The notes below the pieces were generated by a model. The model made no database searches. It was not told where the DNA came from and saw only the letters and a program-made list of their open reading frames with translations. A stretch of DNA of 64,000 nt, taken from assembly GCF_001244735.1 (NCBI RefSeq), contig NZ_LN868937.1, positions 2,347,152-2,411,151 on the forward strand, given 5' to 3'. Shown here in pieces: positions 18,570 through 27,697 of this stretch. Position 1 is the stretch's first letter. Each line of letters begins with the position of its first letter. The stretch comes from Bacillus andreraoultii (GTDB taxonomy: Bacteria; Bacillota; Bacilli; Bacillales; Caldibacillaceae). The position numbers and the translations under genes were made by a program.

Positions 18570-18740
18570 TGAAGGAAGGTCGAACAGCCTCTAGGACCAA
18601 TAAAGAGTCCGTATCAAAAACAGACCAACTTCACAACCTTATTTGAATCAGTTTAGTATGTTGGGTCCTTGAGATCGTGTATAAGAAAATGGAATCGATA
18701 AGGTAATGTGAAGACTTCTATGGTTGACTAAAAAGGAGAA
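18570..18740 (+). ncRNA. Candidate IS110 bridge RNA region
   Basis: Between the presumed left end and the transposase start, a long-range stem is visible: CTTCACAACCTTA (18629-18641) pairs with TAAGGTAATGTGAAG (18699-18713), enclosing a loop of about 57 nt. Upstream, GGACC and GGGTCC blocks can also pair. IS110 elements encode a bridge RNA with target- and donor-binding loops in this position (established for IS621). Assignment here is by position and foldability only. Confidence 0.45.
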
Positions 18741-18749
18741 AATAGAATC

Positions 18750-19970
18750 ATGAAACATGTTGTAGCCTTAGATGTGAGTATGGGAAAAAGTACAATGGTC
18801 ATTTACAATCAGTATCGTCAATGTGAAGTAGAAAAAGAGATTGAACATAATCGTCCCTCTTTTGAACAACTTCATAAAACGCTTCAAACACTAACTTATC
18901 AAGATGGACAACCACCTGAAATTGTCTTTGAAGCAACCGGTGTATATTCCAAAGCATTGGAACGATTTTTTCAAGATTATGATTATACATATTGCCGTAT
19001 TAACCCACTTGAAGCGAACTTACAAATGGCTTCGATGCGCCGCCAAAAAACAGATAAAGGCGATGCACATGAGCTAGCGAAATCGCACTTTCGAGTAGAA
19101 CGTGAACAGACGTATCAAGAAGATGAATACTACCAACAGATGCGTGGGCTCACACGTTACTATGATGAGTTAGACAGTGAGATTACGCACTTATATAGCC
19201 GTTTACACGCTATCCTTCAATTGAGTTTTCCAGAATTGGAACAGCTATTTACGAAACGTTCTGCGCTGTTTTTGAATATCGTACAATTGTATCCACATCC
19301 TGATGAAGTGTTAGCCCATTCAAAAACGGTCATTCGCAATCGATTAAAGGCAAACACACGAAAAAATTTGTCTTTAAAACGAGCAGAAGAGAAAGGAATC
19401 GCCCTCCTTGAAGCCGCGAAAACTTCCTATCCAGCCATCTCAAGAGATGATGTACGTTGCGAACAAGTCAAAGATTACGCAAGACGCATCGTAGACTTAA
19501 AAGAGAGGAAAGAACAGCTTGTAAAGCAGATGGTTGAGCTTTCTAATGAGCGCACAGAATATCATGTACTTCTATCATTTCCAGGAATAGGGGAAACAAC
19601 AGCTGTTCGAATCATTGGTGAGTTGGGTGATATCAGGCGTTTTAAAAATCATAAGCAGTTAAATGCCTATGTGGGGATTGATATTATGCGTTATCAGTCA
19701 GGTAATACCCATTATAAGGACAAGATTAATAAAAGGGGAAACAATAAACTACGAAAAATTTTATTCTTTATGATTAAAACGATGATTACACTACGCCAAA
19801 AAACAAAGAATCATCTGGTGGAGTATTACGACAAATTAAAAACGCAACCTCTGAGAAAGCCTCATAAAGTTGCGTCAATTGCTTGTGTGAATAAGTTCTT
19901 AAAAGTAGCATTTCACCTTATTGCACACAACATTACCTATGATTACGAAGCAGCATCCACCTGTTCGTAA
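18750..19970 (+). CDS. IS110-family DEDD transposase
   Basis: 406 residues. N-terminal RuvC-like domain with the DEDD residues Asp8 (VVALDVS), Glu61 (VFEATGVY), Asp102 and Asp105 (KTDKGDAHELAK). A coiled-coil middle region (LSLKRAEEKGIALLEAAK) is followed by the C-terminal Transposase_20 domain with SFPGIGETTAVRIIGELGD and the serine of YQSGNT (Ser317), the expected covalent nucleophile. All catalytic residues are present and the frame is intact, so it may be active. AAAAAGGAG precedes the ATG. It interrupts the ylbA-ctaM/ctaG interval. Confidence 0.95.
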   Translation: MKHVVALDVSMGKSTMVIYNQYRQCEVEKEIEHNRPSFEQLHKTLQTLTYQDGQPPEIVFEATGVYSKALERFFQDYDYTYCRINPLEANLQMASMRRQKTDKGDAHELAKSHFRVEREQTYQEDEYYQQMRGLTRYYDELDSEITHLYSRLHAILQLSFPELEQLFTKRSALFLNIVQLYPHPDEVLAHSKTVIRNRLKANTRKNLSLKRAEEKGIALLEAAKTSYPAISRDDVRCEQVKDYARRIVDLKERKEQLVKQMVELSNERTEYHVLLSFPGIGETTAVRIIGELGDIRRFKNHKQLNAYVGIDIMRYQSGNTHYKDKINKRGNNKLRKILFFMIKTMITLRQKTKNHLVEYYDKLKTQPLRKPHKVASIACVNKFLKVAFHLIAHNITYDYEAASTCS

Positions 19971-20043
19971 ATGGTTTAATTAACTATAACATACTTGACC
20001 TTGCGAAAAAAACAAAAAATCGTTAGGTCTTTTTGGCATTCGC

Positions 20044-20095
20044 TAAATTTATGATTGGAGGAAGGGGGTACCCCCTTCCTCCAATCATAAATTTA
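20044..20095. repeat. Perfect 52-bp palindrome, no spacer
   Basis: Two 26-base arms from TAAATTTATGATTGGAGGA to the central GGGGGT|ACCCCC and back, with no mismatch and no loop. It is 74 bp past the transposase stop, and copies of TACTTGAC lie on both sides (19992-19999 and 20119-20126). Confidence 0.92.
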
Positions 20096-20137
20096 ATTCT
20101 TAAAAAGTATTGTAAAAGTACTTGACTAGAGGTAAGA

Positions 20138-20265
20138 AAGAGGCTGTCTGAAAAATGGATTTCCTAAAAAATGTGATAATCAAAAAATGTTGATATATCA
20201 AGGTTTTGAAACATGAAAAGGGGCATCCAAAAATCAAAATACGACTTTTTGGATAGCCCCTATCT
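20138..20265. mobile_element. Non-coding transposon-end scar
   Basis: Starts AGAGGCTGTCTGAAAAATGG and ends GACTTTTTGGATAGCCCC. The terminal GGGGCATCCAAAAATC and GACTTTTTGGATAGCCCC form an imperfect hairpin resembling the ends of IS4/IS1182-type elements in bacilli. No coding sequence remains. Family assignment is tentative. Confidence 0.45.
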
Positions 20266-20361
20266 TCATTTTAGTTTATTATCGCAAGCTTGATTTTTCT
20301 TCGCTAAGTTGGAGGATTTTCGCATCACGTGCTCAGTCAAAGCCTAAAAAATAAACTTATT

Positions 20362-20826
20362 TTATAATCCTAAAATTGCCTTTATCAGTGATGTAGTTTC
20401 TCCTCCAGGATAAAGAATATACAATAATATGTATACCGCTACACCTGTAATTGCAGTAAAGAACCATATAATACTCGTAATCGGACCTATTTTTCTATGT
20501 TTATCCAAGATGTTTTTCAATCCAAGCCATATTGTCCATACACCTAATACTGCACCTACTGTAGCTAATGTAATATGGAATATGAGAAAAATAGTATAGA
20601 AAATTTTTAGATGTTCTGGTCCTCCAAAAGAAGTATTTCCGATAAAAACGGTTCGACTTGCATAAATAATGAAAAAGATACTTGCAAAAACTGCCGCTGT
20701 AATCATCATTTTTTTATGCTTTTCAATCTTCTTTTGTTTAATATATGCCCAACCTATTGCGACAAAAATGGCACTAACGACAATACATAATGTGCTTATC
20801 GTTGGTAAAAGGTGAAGATTTTCCAT
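20362..20826 (-). CDS. ctaM: DUF420 membrane protein CtaM (YozB-like), cytochrome oxidase maturation
   Basis: 154 residues with four hydrophobic spans. Conserved histidine-bearing helices (EKHKKMMITAAVFASIFFIIY, IFHITLATVGAVLGVWTIW) are typical of DUF420. In Staphylococcus aureus CtaM is required for haem A-type oxidase activity. In B. subtilis the homologue yozB is unlinked; here it is next to ctaG, supporting a role in caa3 oxidase assembly. Confidence 0.85.
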   Translation of the reverse strand: MENLHLLPTISTLCIVVSAIFVAIGWAYIKQKKIEKHKKMMITAAVFASIFFIIYASRTVFIGNTSFGGPEHLKIFYTIFLIFHITLATVGAVLGVWTIWLGLKNILDKHRKIGPITSIIWFFTAITGVAVYILLYILYPGGETTSLIKAILGL

Positions 20827-20884
20827 TTATATACCTAACTTTCTTTTTAATTTTCTTTCTTATTTGGTTATTTTAAGTAGTATT

Positions 20885-21775
20885 TCAGAAGTCAAAATTT
20901 GTTCCCTTAGTTTCTTCCTGCTGCTCTTTTCGATACCACTCCATTAATATTCTGTATAAGATTACTCCATAGATTAACTCTTGTAAAAATTTCATAATAA
21001 CGCCACCTGTTTGTTGATCATAATGGGCTGGCATCAGGTTAAACATTTCAGGTCCTGTTAAGTTAAGATTTGGAACAATGTCGGATGGCACACATAAATG
21101 TAAAGACTGAATCCATAACTCAGTGTTCGTATATGTTTCAAACATTGGTGTCTTGCTAAATATAATTAAAGCACAAGCCGGTGTAATGAGAACACTATCT
21201 GCAAATAAGTAGGCAACCTTCTTTAATCCTGATAATTGATTTTCACGATCCATCCGGTTGACAAGTGGCCACCACATGAAGATAGCTAATAAAAATAGAA
21301 TAACTGTGTAAATACTATGATACCATACATTTGTTTTAACTGTATCAAAAACAATGGGAATATGATAAAGTGAAAAAATCCCGTTGAAAAGAACTAATGC
21401 GATTAATGGCTTCGTAAAAAAACGAAACATTAACTTCATCAAACGAAATGATAGTATTCGCTCCCACATCCATTTTGGAATAGCCCTTATTAAAAAATGT
21501 GGTATTAGCAAATATAAAAAAGCCATCTGGATCATATGAAAAGTAAACATTAAATGTCCTAACAAATCAAGTGGTGATCCTTTAATTATGTAGATAAATA
21601 ATATTGATAGGATGAAAAGCGATGCCTCTTTTTTTGTTAACTTCTCTCCCCCATCAAATAGGTGACGTTTTTTATAAGCAAAATAAAAAAAAACACAAGT
21701 AATCATCAATAAAAAAAGAAATAAATAAGGACTCCACAATGCCCGAAATCCAAACTGCTCCAATTTAAGCAACAT
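20885..21775 (-). CDS. ctaG: Cytochrome c oxidase assembly factor CtaG (caa3_CtaG type)
   Basis: 296-residue polytopic membrane protein, about seven spans, with the family segments GHLMFTFHMIQMAFLYLLIPHFLI and AHYDQQTGGVIMKFLQELIYG. In B. subtilis CtaG is needed for active caa3 oxidase, probably in copper delivery to CuA/CuB. It is unrelated in sequence to Cox11-type CtaG. Downstream of ctaF. GAGGTGG precedes the ATG. Confidence 0.93.
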   Translation of the reverse strand: MLLKLEQFGFRALWSPYLFLFLLMITCVFFYFAYKKRHLFDGGEKLTKKEASLFILSILFIYIIKGSPLDLLGHLMFTFHMIQMAFLYLLIPHFLIRAIPKWMWERILSFRLMKLMFRFFTKPLIALVLFNGIFSLYHIPIVFDTVKTNVWYHSIYTVILFLLAIFMWWPLVNRMDRENQLSGLKKVAYLFADSVLITPACALIIFSKTPMFETYTNTELWIQSLHLCVPSDIVPNLNLTGPEMFNLMPAHYDQQTGGVIMKFLQELIYGVILYRILMEWYRKEQQEETKGTNFDF

Positions 21776-21994
21776 ATTTCCACCTCGGTCATGCTACTTA
21801 TAACTTATTATACAGATAGTTCCGAAAGTAGCATATATTTAGTTTAACAACTTTATGACATTTGAAAAAAGGAAAGAATATAGTCTGATCGTTGAAAAAG
21901 GACTATCCCAACGGCTAAAAATACCTTTTATCCTACTTTTAAAAACTTAAGCAGTCTACGGCATTATTTATCGTCAGGAGAGTCCTCTACTTAT

Positions 21995-22336
21995 TTACCA
22001 CCAAATAATTGTCATATAGACTAGTACAGTAATGAACGCTACAAATATAGCGGAATACATAAAAAACATAGGAAATTGATGACCCTTTTCACTAGCATGC
22101 ATAAAATAGTACAATTGAAAACCAACTTGAACAACGGCTAATAGCAATATAAAAGGTATGATAAATTTCGCTGAAAAACTACCAGATCCCACAGCAATAA
22201 AAGAGATAATCGTCAAAAATATCATTAGGGCAAATGTAATTACTTGCGCTTGCATCCCTTTTGCATTTTTTCTTCTACGATATTCGTGACGCACTCGTAA
22301 TTCTGGATTTTTCACTTGTTCACTTCCCATGCTCAT
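21995..22336 (-). CDS. ctaF: Cytochrome caa3 oxidase subunit IV
   Basis: 113 residues with three membrane spans (ITFALMIFLTIISFIAVG, FIIPFILLLAVVQVGFQLYY, MFFMYSAIFVAFITVLVYM), typical of the COX4 prokaryotic subunit. Start overlaps ctaE by 4 nt, so translation is probably coupled within the ctaCDEF operon. Confidence 0.93.
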   Translation of the reverse strand: MSMGSEQVKNPELRVRHEYRRRKNAKGMQAQVITFALMIFLTIISFIAVGSGSFSAKFIIPFILLLAVVQVGFQLYYFMHASEKGHQFPMFFMYSAIFVAFITVLVYMTIIWW

Positions 22337-22962
22337 CCCACCTTACCTATTAAGTACACAACTGTAAAGATGAATACCCATACGACATCGATGAAATGCC
22401 AGTATAAACTAGCTACATAATATTTCGGAGCGTTATATAAGTTCAAACCTCTTTTTGCATTTCGTAATATTAAAGCAATAATCCAACCTAAGCCAAACGT
22501 AACGTGAGCACCATGTGTTCCAACTAGTGTATAATATGCTGAGCTAAAAGCACTGCTTCCAAATGTGAATCCATATTCTTTAACATAATGGTTAAATTCA
22601 TAAATCTCTAAAGCTAAAAAGGATGCTCCTAATAAAACTGTTATAACTAACCATGCTTGCATCTTCTTAAAATTATAATTTCGCATATGGTAAATGGCAT
22701 AAACACTAGTTAAAGAACTCGTTAATAATATCATTGTCATTGCAAAGACTAAAGGTAGGCTAAATAAGTCTTTTGTCAATGGATGACTGCTATCTGGAAC
22801 AGAATCTTTTAACGCTAAATACGTTGCAAATAACGAAGCGAAGAGAACTGTTTCGCCTGCAAGAAAAAGCCAAAAACCTAAAAACTTATTCTTTCCTTCT
22901 AATGTTTGTGTTTCGGGGTGATTAGGCCAGTTTAAAGCAGTATATCTTTCATCTACTTTCAT
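22333..22962 (-). CDS. ctaE: Cytochrome caa3 oxidase subunit III
   Basis: 209 residues with five predicted spans; COX3 family segments include FLAGETVLFASLFATYLAL, GTHGAHVTFGLGWI and YWHFIDVVWVFIFTVVYL. Overlaps both ctaD and ctaF by 4 nt. Structural, non-metal subunit of the oxidase. Confidence 0.95.
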   Translation of the reverse strand: MKVDERYTALNWPNHPETQTLEGKNKFLGFWLFLAGETVLFASLFATYLALKDSVPDSSHPLTKDLFSLPLVFAMTMILLTSSLTSVYAIYHMRNYNFKKMQAWLVITVLLGASFLALEIYEFNHYVKEYGFTFGSSAFSSAYYTLVGTHGAHVTFGLGWIIALILRNAKRGLNLYNAPKYYVASLYWHFIDVVWVFIFTVVYLIGKVG

Positions 22963-24845
22963 CCAACTTTCCCCCCTTCATCATCATCCATTAATTCCTC
23001 TTTATGGATATGATAGCCAAAATCGTCGCGTAATGATCGAATGAGCATTGAACCAAACATTATAGTTAGACCAAGAATTAAAACTGGAACTCCCCAACTT
23101 TTCCCGTCTCCCACAGAATTCAGCGGGTTATACATGGCACCAAACGCAGCGATAAATAACCCTAGACTAATAAAGAACGGAATAATTGAATTATTCGGCA
23201 TATGAATATCACCGAGTGGCTCTGCTGGAGTTAACTCTTTCTTCCCATCCATTTTTTCAATCCACCAAGTATCCAACCCTCGTACAAGTGGTATTTGTTT
23301 AAAGTTATAATATGGTGGTGGTGATGGAATTGCCCACTCAATTGTTCTGCCATCCTCCCATGGATCATTAGCAAGTTTTTGTTTGCTTAATGAAGTCTTA
23401 ACAATATTCACTAGCAATATAATAACCCCGATTGCCATTAAAAAAGCACCAATTGTACTGATTAGATTCCCTAAATCTAACCCTTGACCAGGTAGGAACG
23501 TTGCAACCCTTCTTGGCATACCCATTAATCCTAAGAAATGTTGAATGAAGAATGTGCAATGGAAGCCAATAAAGAAAAATATGAATGTAAAATATCCTAA
23601 TTTTTCGCTTAACATTTTCCCAAACATCTTTGGCCAGTAAAAATGAGTTGCAGCAAAAATCGCGAATACAACACCACCAACGATAACGTAGTGGAAATGA
23701 GCAACAATAAAGTACGTATCGTGTAATTGGTAATCAAGTGGTGCTACACCTTGCATGATTCCTGTTACTCCACCCATAACAAAGCTCGGGATAAATCCAA
23801 GTGCCCACAACATTGGAACGGTTATTTTCATACTCCCGCCCCACATTGTTAAGAGCCAGTTAAATATTTTAATTCCAGTTGGAACTGCTATAGCCATTGT
23901 TGCAATTGCAAAGATCGCATTAGCAACATTTCCTAATCCGGTTGTAAACATATGGTGAGCCCAAACCATAAAACCTAAGAAACCAATTAAGATTGTTGCA
24001 AAAACCATTGATGAATAACCAAACAACCGTTTACGCGAGAATGTCGCAAAAATTTCCGAGAATATACCAAAGGCCGGTAAGATCAAAATATACACTTCTG
24101 GGTGGCCAAATATCCAAAAGAAATGTTCCCAAATAATCGTATTTCCACCCATCGCCACATCAAAAAACGCACTTCCAAATAAGCGATCAAACATTAAGAA
24201 AAAGACACTTATTGTTAATGGTGGAAAGGCTAGCAAAATTAACGATGATGCAATAAAAGTCGTCCATGTAAATAATGGCATTCTCATATAAGACATTCCT
24301 GGTGCCCGCATATTAATGATTGTTGCTAAAAAGTTAATTCCACTCATTAATGTACCAAAACCAGAAATTTGAATACCAAGCGTATAAAAATCAATTCCGT
24401 GACCATCTGAGCGTAACGACAATGAAGCATAAGATGTCCACCCCGCATCCGGAGCTCCACCTAAAAACCAAGAAAGATTCAAAAATAACCCACCAAAGAA
24501 AAATAGCCAAAAACCAAGTGCATTTAAAAACGGAAAGGCTACGTCACGAGCACCGATTTGCAAGGGCATAACTGCATTCATAAATGCAAATAAAAGTGGC
24601 ATGGCAGCAAGAAAAATCATGGTAGTTCCGTGCATCGTCATAATTTCATTGAATAATTGTTCATTAACAAAATTATTTTGCGGCTTCATTAATTGAATCC
24701 GAATAAACATTGCCTCCAATCCACCTAATAGGAAGAAGAAACCACCTGCACCTAGATAGAGATGAGCTATCCTTTTATGGTCAACAGTCGTTAAATACTC
24801 CCAAATAGAGGCACCTAACCCCTTTTTAACTGCGACACTACTCAC
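22959..24845 (-). CDS. ctaD: Cytochrome caa3 oxidase subunit I
   Basis: 628-residue catalytic subunit with haem a and the haem a3-CuB centre. Visible are the haem a ligand region MTMHGTTMIFL, the WIFGHPEVYILILP motif (His-Pro-Glu-Val-Tyr, CuB ligand and cross-linked Tyr), AHHMFTTG (two CuB histidines) and DTYFIVAHFHYV (haem ligands). GTG start at 24845 with GGGAGGT upstream. Bacillus subunit I is normally 615-625 residues. Confidence 0.97.
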   Translation of the reverse strand: MSSVAVKKGLGASIWEYLTTVDHKRIAHLYLGAGGFFFLLGGLEAMFIRIQLMKPQNNFVNEQLFNEIMTMHGTTMIFLAAMPLLFAFMNAVMPLQIGARDVAFPFLNALGFWLFFFGGLFLNLSWFLGGAPDAGWTSYASLSLRSDGHGIDFYTLGIQISGFGTLMSGINFLATIINMRAPGMSYMRMPLFTWTTFIASSLILLAFPPLTISVFFLMFDRLFGSAFFDVAMGGNTIIWEHFFWIFGHPEVYILILPAFGIFSEIFATFSRKRLFGYSSMVFATILIGFLGFMVWAHHMFTTGLGNVANAIFAIATMAIAVPTGIKIFNWLLTMWGGSMKITVPMLWALGFIPSFVMGGVTGIMQGVAPLDYQLHDTYFIVAHFHYVIVGGVVFAIFAATHFYWPKMFGKMLSEKLGYFTFIFFFIGFHCTFFIQHFLGLMGMPRRVATFLPGQGLDLGNLISTIGAFLMAIGVIILLVNIVKTSLSKQKLANDPWEDGRTIEWAIPSPPPYYNFKQIPLVRGLDTWWIEKMDGKKELTPAEPLGDIHMPNNSIIPFFISLGLFIAAFGAMYNPLNSVGDGKSWGVPVLILGLTIMFGSMLIRSLRDDFGYHIHKEELMDDDEGGKVG

Positions 24846-24871
24846 AATTCTACCTCCCTCTCAAACTCGAA

Positions 24872-25936
24872 TTATTGTACTTTTAAACTCTGTAAGTATT
24901 CAGTTAAAGCATCTAATTCCTCGTCAGTAAAGTTAGCTTCTTTATACATTAAATTTCCTGGTTTAAATTTTTCTGGATTCTGGATCCAAGCCTTAATATT
25001 TTCATCCGTATTTTCTAAAATACCAGCCACACGTGTACGATTTCCGAAGTCCGCGAGATTTGGAGCTGTTCTTGCTGTTTCTGGCCTTGTATCGTTTGGT
25101 GAAATTGCATGACATGATAAACAATTATTCTCTTCAAATAGTTGTTGCCCTGTTTTTGCAAGATCTGTCGTCGGTTTTGCTTCCTCAGCCTTTTGCATTG
25201 CTGAAATCCATTTATCAAACTCATCTCGTGGTACCGCTTTTACTTTAAAGTCCATATATGCATGTGATGGACCACATAACTCAGCACATTTTCCATAAAA
25301 AATATTTCCTGCTTCATTTGCTTTATCTTCATCGAATACCAAATAAAACTTATTTACGTTATCTGTATTTGTGTCTAATTTACCGCCAGCTGCTGGAACC
25401 CAGAAGGAGTGTTTAACATCAGATGCTTTAAGATGGAAGTATACTTTTTCGTCTGTAGGTACAACTAAGTCTTGAGAAGTAATAATGCCTAAATCAGGAT
25501 ATTCAAATTCCCACCAATATAAATTTGCTCGTACATTGACAACGAGTGCCTCTCTATTACCTTCTTTATCTACTTTTTCCATTGCTTCTACATTACCAAG
25601 TTTAAAAGTTTCAATAAGAGTAGGAACAGAAAGCCCAAGGATTAGAAGGATTGGAATCACAGTCCAAATGATTTCTAATTTATGACTACCTTCCACTTGT
25701 TCTGGAATTTTATCTTCTGCCCCTTTTTTTCTTCTGAAGCGAATAAGAACAGTCGTATAAATAATGACGACAACAATGATGACGAAAACCATTATCGAAG
25801 TGCTAATTAGCAATAGATTAAATTGAGTTTTAGCAACTTCTCCAGCAGGTTGTAAAGTTGATAAATATGGCTTTCCACATCCTGCTAAAAAGAGCGTCAA
25901 AAATAATAATAATGTACTTAGACGCTTAAGTTTCAT
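24872..25936 (-). CDS. ctaC: Cytochrome caa3 oxidase subunit II with fused cytochrome c domain
   Basis: 354 residues. A lipoprotein signal ends in LFLAGC; two transmembrane helices follow; a cupredoxin domain carries the CuA site (KHSFWVPAAGGK and CAELCGPSHAYM); the C-terminal cytochrome c domain has the haem motif CLSCH and a distal Met (GNLMYKEANF). This makes the enzyme a caa3 oxidase accepting electrons from cytochrome c. ATG at 25936 is preferred because GAGGGG lies upstream and it gives a normal signal peptide; the ATG at 25960 lacks a ribosome-binding site. 26 nt before ctaD. Confidence 0.94.
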   Translation of the reverse strand: MKLKRLSTLLLFLTLFLAGCGKPYLSTLQPAGEVAKTQFNLLLISTSIMVFVIIVVVIIYTTVLIRFRRKKGAEDKIPEQVEGSHKLEIIWTVIPILLILGLSVPTLIETFKLGNVEAMEKVDKEGNREALVVNVRANLYWWEFEYPDLGIITSQDLVVPTDEKVYFHLKASDVKHSFWVPAAGGKLDTNTDNVNKFYLVFDEDKANEAGNIFYGKCAELCGPSHAYMDFKVKAVPRDEFDKWISAMQKAEEAKPTTDLAKTGQQLFEENNCLSCHAISPNDTRPETARTAPNLADFGNRTRVAGILENTDENIKAWIQNPEKFKPGNLMYKEANFTDEELDALTEYLQSLKVQ

Positions 25937-26157
25937 AACCCCATCAATCCCCTCTTTCATTTAAAATTTTCGACTCAATATTCCAGAAATCCACTTACAT
26001 CAACTGTTGTTATCCTATGTCTTTGATTTCTAAAAATTGCAAACAAGCAATCTAAACAGAGGCTAACATAAATCTTTTTAGAGGAATTCTTTTAAATTTA
26101 TGAGCCGATTGATAAAAGTTTAAAAAATAATTCTAGAAGATAAAATAAAATCGCTTA

Positions 26158-26190
26158 CATCATTATCACTGTGCTTATAGTGATAATGAT
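26158..26190 (-). terminator. Strong hairpin between ctaB and ctaC
   Basis: CATCATTATCAC pairs exactly with GTGATAATGATG around a 9-nt loop; a T-rich stretch follows on the minus strand. A second small hairpin (GTGTG/CACAC) lies at about 26200-26225. Probably separates ctaB from ctaC transcription, at least partly. Confidence 0.6.
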
Positions 26191-26239
26191 GGTTATGTAA
26201 AGTGTGAGAGTAACCCCCCACACCTTTTTCATAAATAAA

Positions 26240-27169
26240 TTAAATTAAAGTCGCTATCACCATAGAGACGAACAATATTGTTAAGTAATTTAACGAGAAG
26301 ACAAACATTTTTGTAGCCCATTTTAAATCATCTTGTTTCCTATAGCCTTTAATCCCCAGCCCAATCCATATAATATTTAAAACTGTTGCCAATATGACAA
26401 AAGGTATTCCTAGAGATATTAGATAAATTGGTAATGGTAATAAACAGAAAATCCAAATCATAATTTGTCTCTTCGTCACATCAAAACCGTAAACAACTGG
26501 CAACATTGGTACATCCACTTCACGATACTCTTCCGTTCTTCTCATAGCAAGTGCTAAAAAATGTGGTGGTTGCCATAGAAACATAATCGTAAACAATACC
26601 CAACTAACGATATGAAGATTTCCATCGATAGCGGCCCAACCAATAAGAGGAGGAACAGCTCCAGAAAAACTTCCTATTACAGTGTTTAAAGTATATTTAC
26701 GTTTCGACCAAAGTGAGTATAAAATTACATAGGCAAAAGATCCAAAAGCACCAATGATACCTGCTGTGAATGTCGTTTGAAAGAGAAATAACTCACCCAA
26801 TGTTACAAATAATAATCCAATGGTTAATGCGAACATTGGTGAAAAACTCCCCGATACGGTAGGTCGACTTTTCGTTCGTTCCATTTTGCCGTCGATATCT
26901 CGGTCAATATAATTATTAAGTGCACATGATCCTGCTATGACAAACCAGACTCCAAGAATGGTTAATATTACTTTATCTAAATTATCAAAAAATCTCAAGT
27001 CGTTATAAAATAATGCTAACCAAATACCCGTAAAAGCAGTGATTAAGTTTGAATTAATAATTCCGATTTTAATTAAGGCGAGAAAATCTTTCATCATCCC
27101 TGCCTTTGTCTTATCATCAGTATAATCATCTGCTTGTATATCTGTATCCACTGTTTTTGTTTCACTCAT
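26240..27169 (-). CDS. ctaB: Protohaem IX farnesyltransferase (haem O synthase)
   Basis: Converts haem B to haem O, the precursor for haem A. 309 residues with eight to nine spans, UbiA-family. The prenyl-diphosphate motif is [20 protein letters not shown] with NxxxDxxxD; a second conserved block is [17 protein letters not shown]. Divergent from ctaA, as in B. subtilis, and upstream of the structural ctaCDEF genes. Confidence 0.96.
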   Translation of the reverse strand: MSETKTVDTDIQADDYTDDKTKAGMMKDFLALIKIGIINSNLITAFTGIWLALFYNDLRFFDNLDKVILTILGVWFVIAGSCALNNYIDRDIDGKMERTKSRPTVSGSFSPMFALTIGLLFVTLGELFLFQTTFTAGIIGAFGSFAYVILYSLWSKRKYTLNTVIGSFSGAVPPLIGWAAIDGNLHIVSWVLFTIMFLWQPPHFLALAMRRTEEYREVDVPMLPVVYGFDVTKRQIMIWIFCLLPLPIYLISLGIPFVILATVLNIIWIGLGIKGYRKQDDLKWATKMFVFSLNYLTILFVSMVIATLI

Positions 27170-27697
27170 TATTCATATTATCCTCCTTTCTGCTAAGGAA
27201 TAACCTCCCTTGACAATACTATAAATGATTTAAAGATAGATTTCTATTATTTAACTTTTAAAGTTTACGTTTCCCTATTATTGGATTTCTAAATACACTA
27301 TATTTTATATTTAATCATAACTTATAAAAATTTGTGAATATATTTTTAAAAATATGTGTCATTTTTGTGTCTCTTTCGTAAATAATCTAAATTTTTCCTT
27401 TTTATTATTACAATTTTTATGATAAAATCATGTATAATAGTTTTACTTTTATAATTATTCTCATAAAACCAAATTGCTAAATGGAATTTCTCTCGTTCCT
27501 GTAATTATTCATTCGTTGTCCTATTACTATAACTATATGGCAGAAACAAAGAATATTGCTAATCATCTTTGAATAATTATAAAATGGCATCTTTCAATAA
27601 TTACATGAATCGTATTTGTTCGTCAGTTTTGATTTAAATATAGAAAATTTAAATATTCAACTGTCCTATAAAAAGTACTGATAAGTAGGTGAATTCT
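27170..27697. promoter_or_regulatory. ctaB-ctaA divergent regulatory gap
   Basis: 528 bp, strongly AT-rich, with no supported ORF. A TATAAT hexamer is at about 27432-27437 on the plus strand, but no clear -35 matches it. In B. subtilis the equivalent gap carries ResD-controlled ctaA and ctaB promoters; I cannot point to a ResD site here. Confidence 0.4.

Larger units (their letters stand above)
18556..20000 (+). mobile_element. IS110-family insertion sequence (ends approximate)
   Basis: One DEDD transposase gene with a long non-coding left segment (about 190 nt) and a short right segment, the layout of IS110-subgroup elements. No terminal inverted repeats are evident, as expected. I could not fix the ends: there is no clear target duplication, and the left boundary is placed just after the ylbA hairpin by inference. 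Confidence 0.7.
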
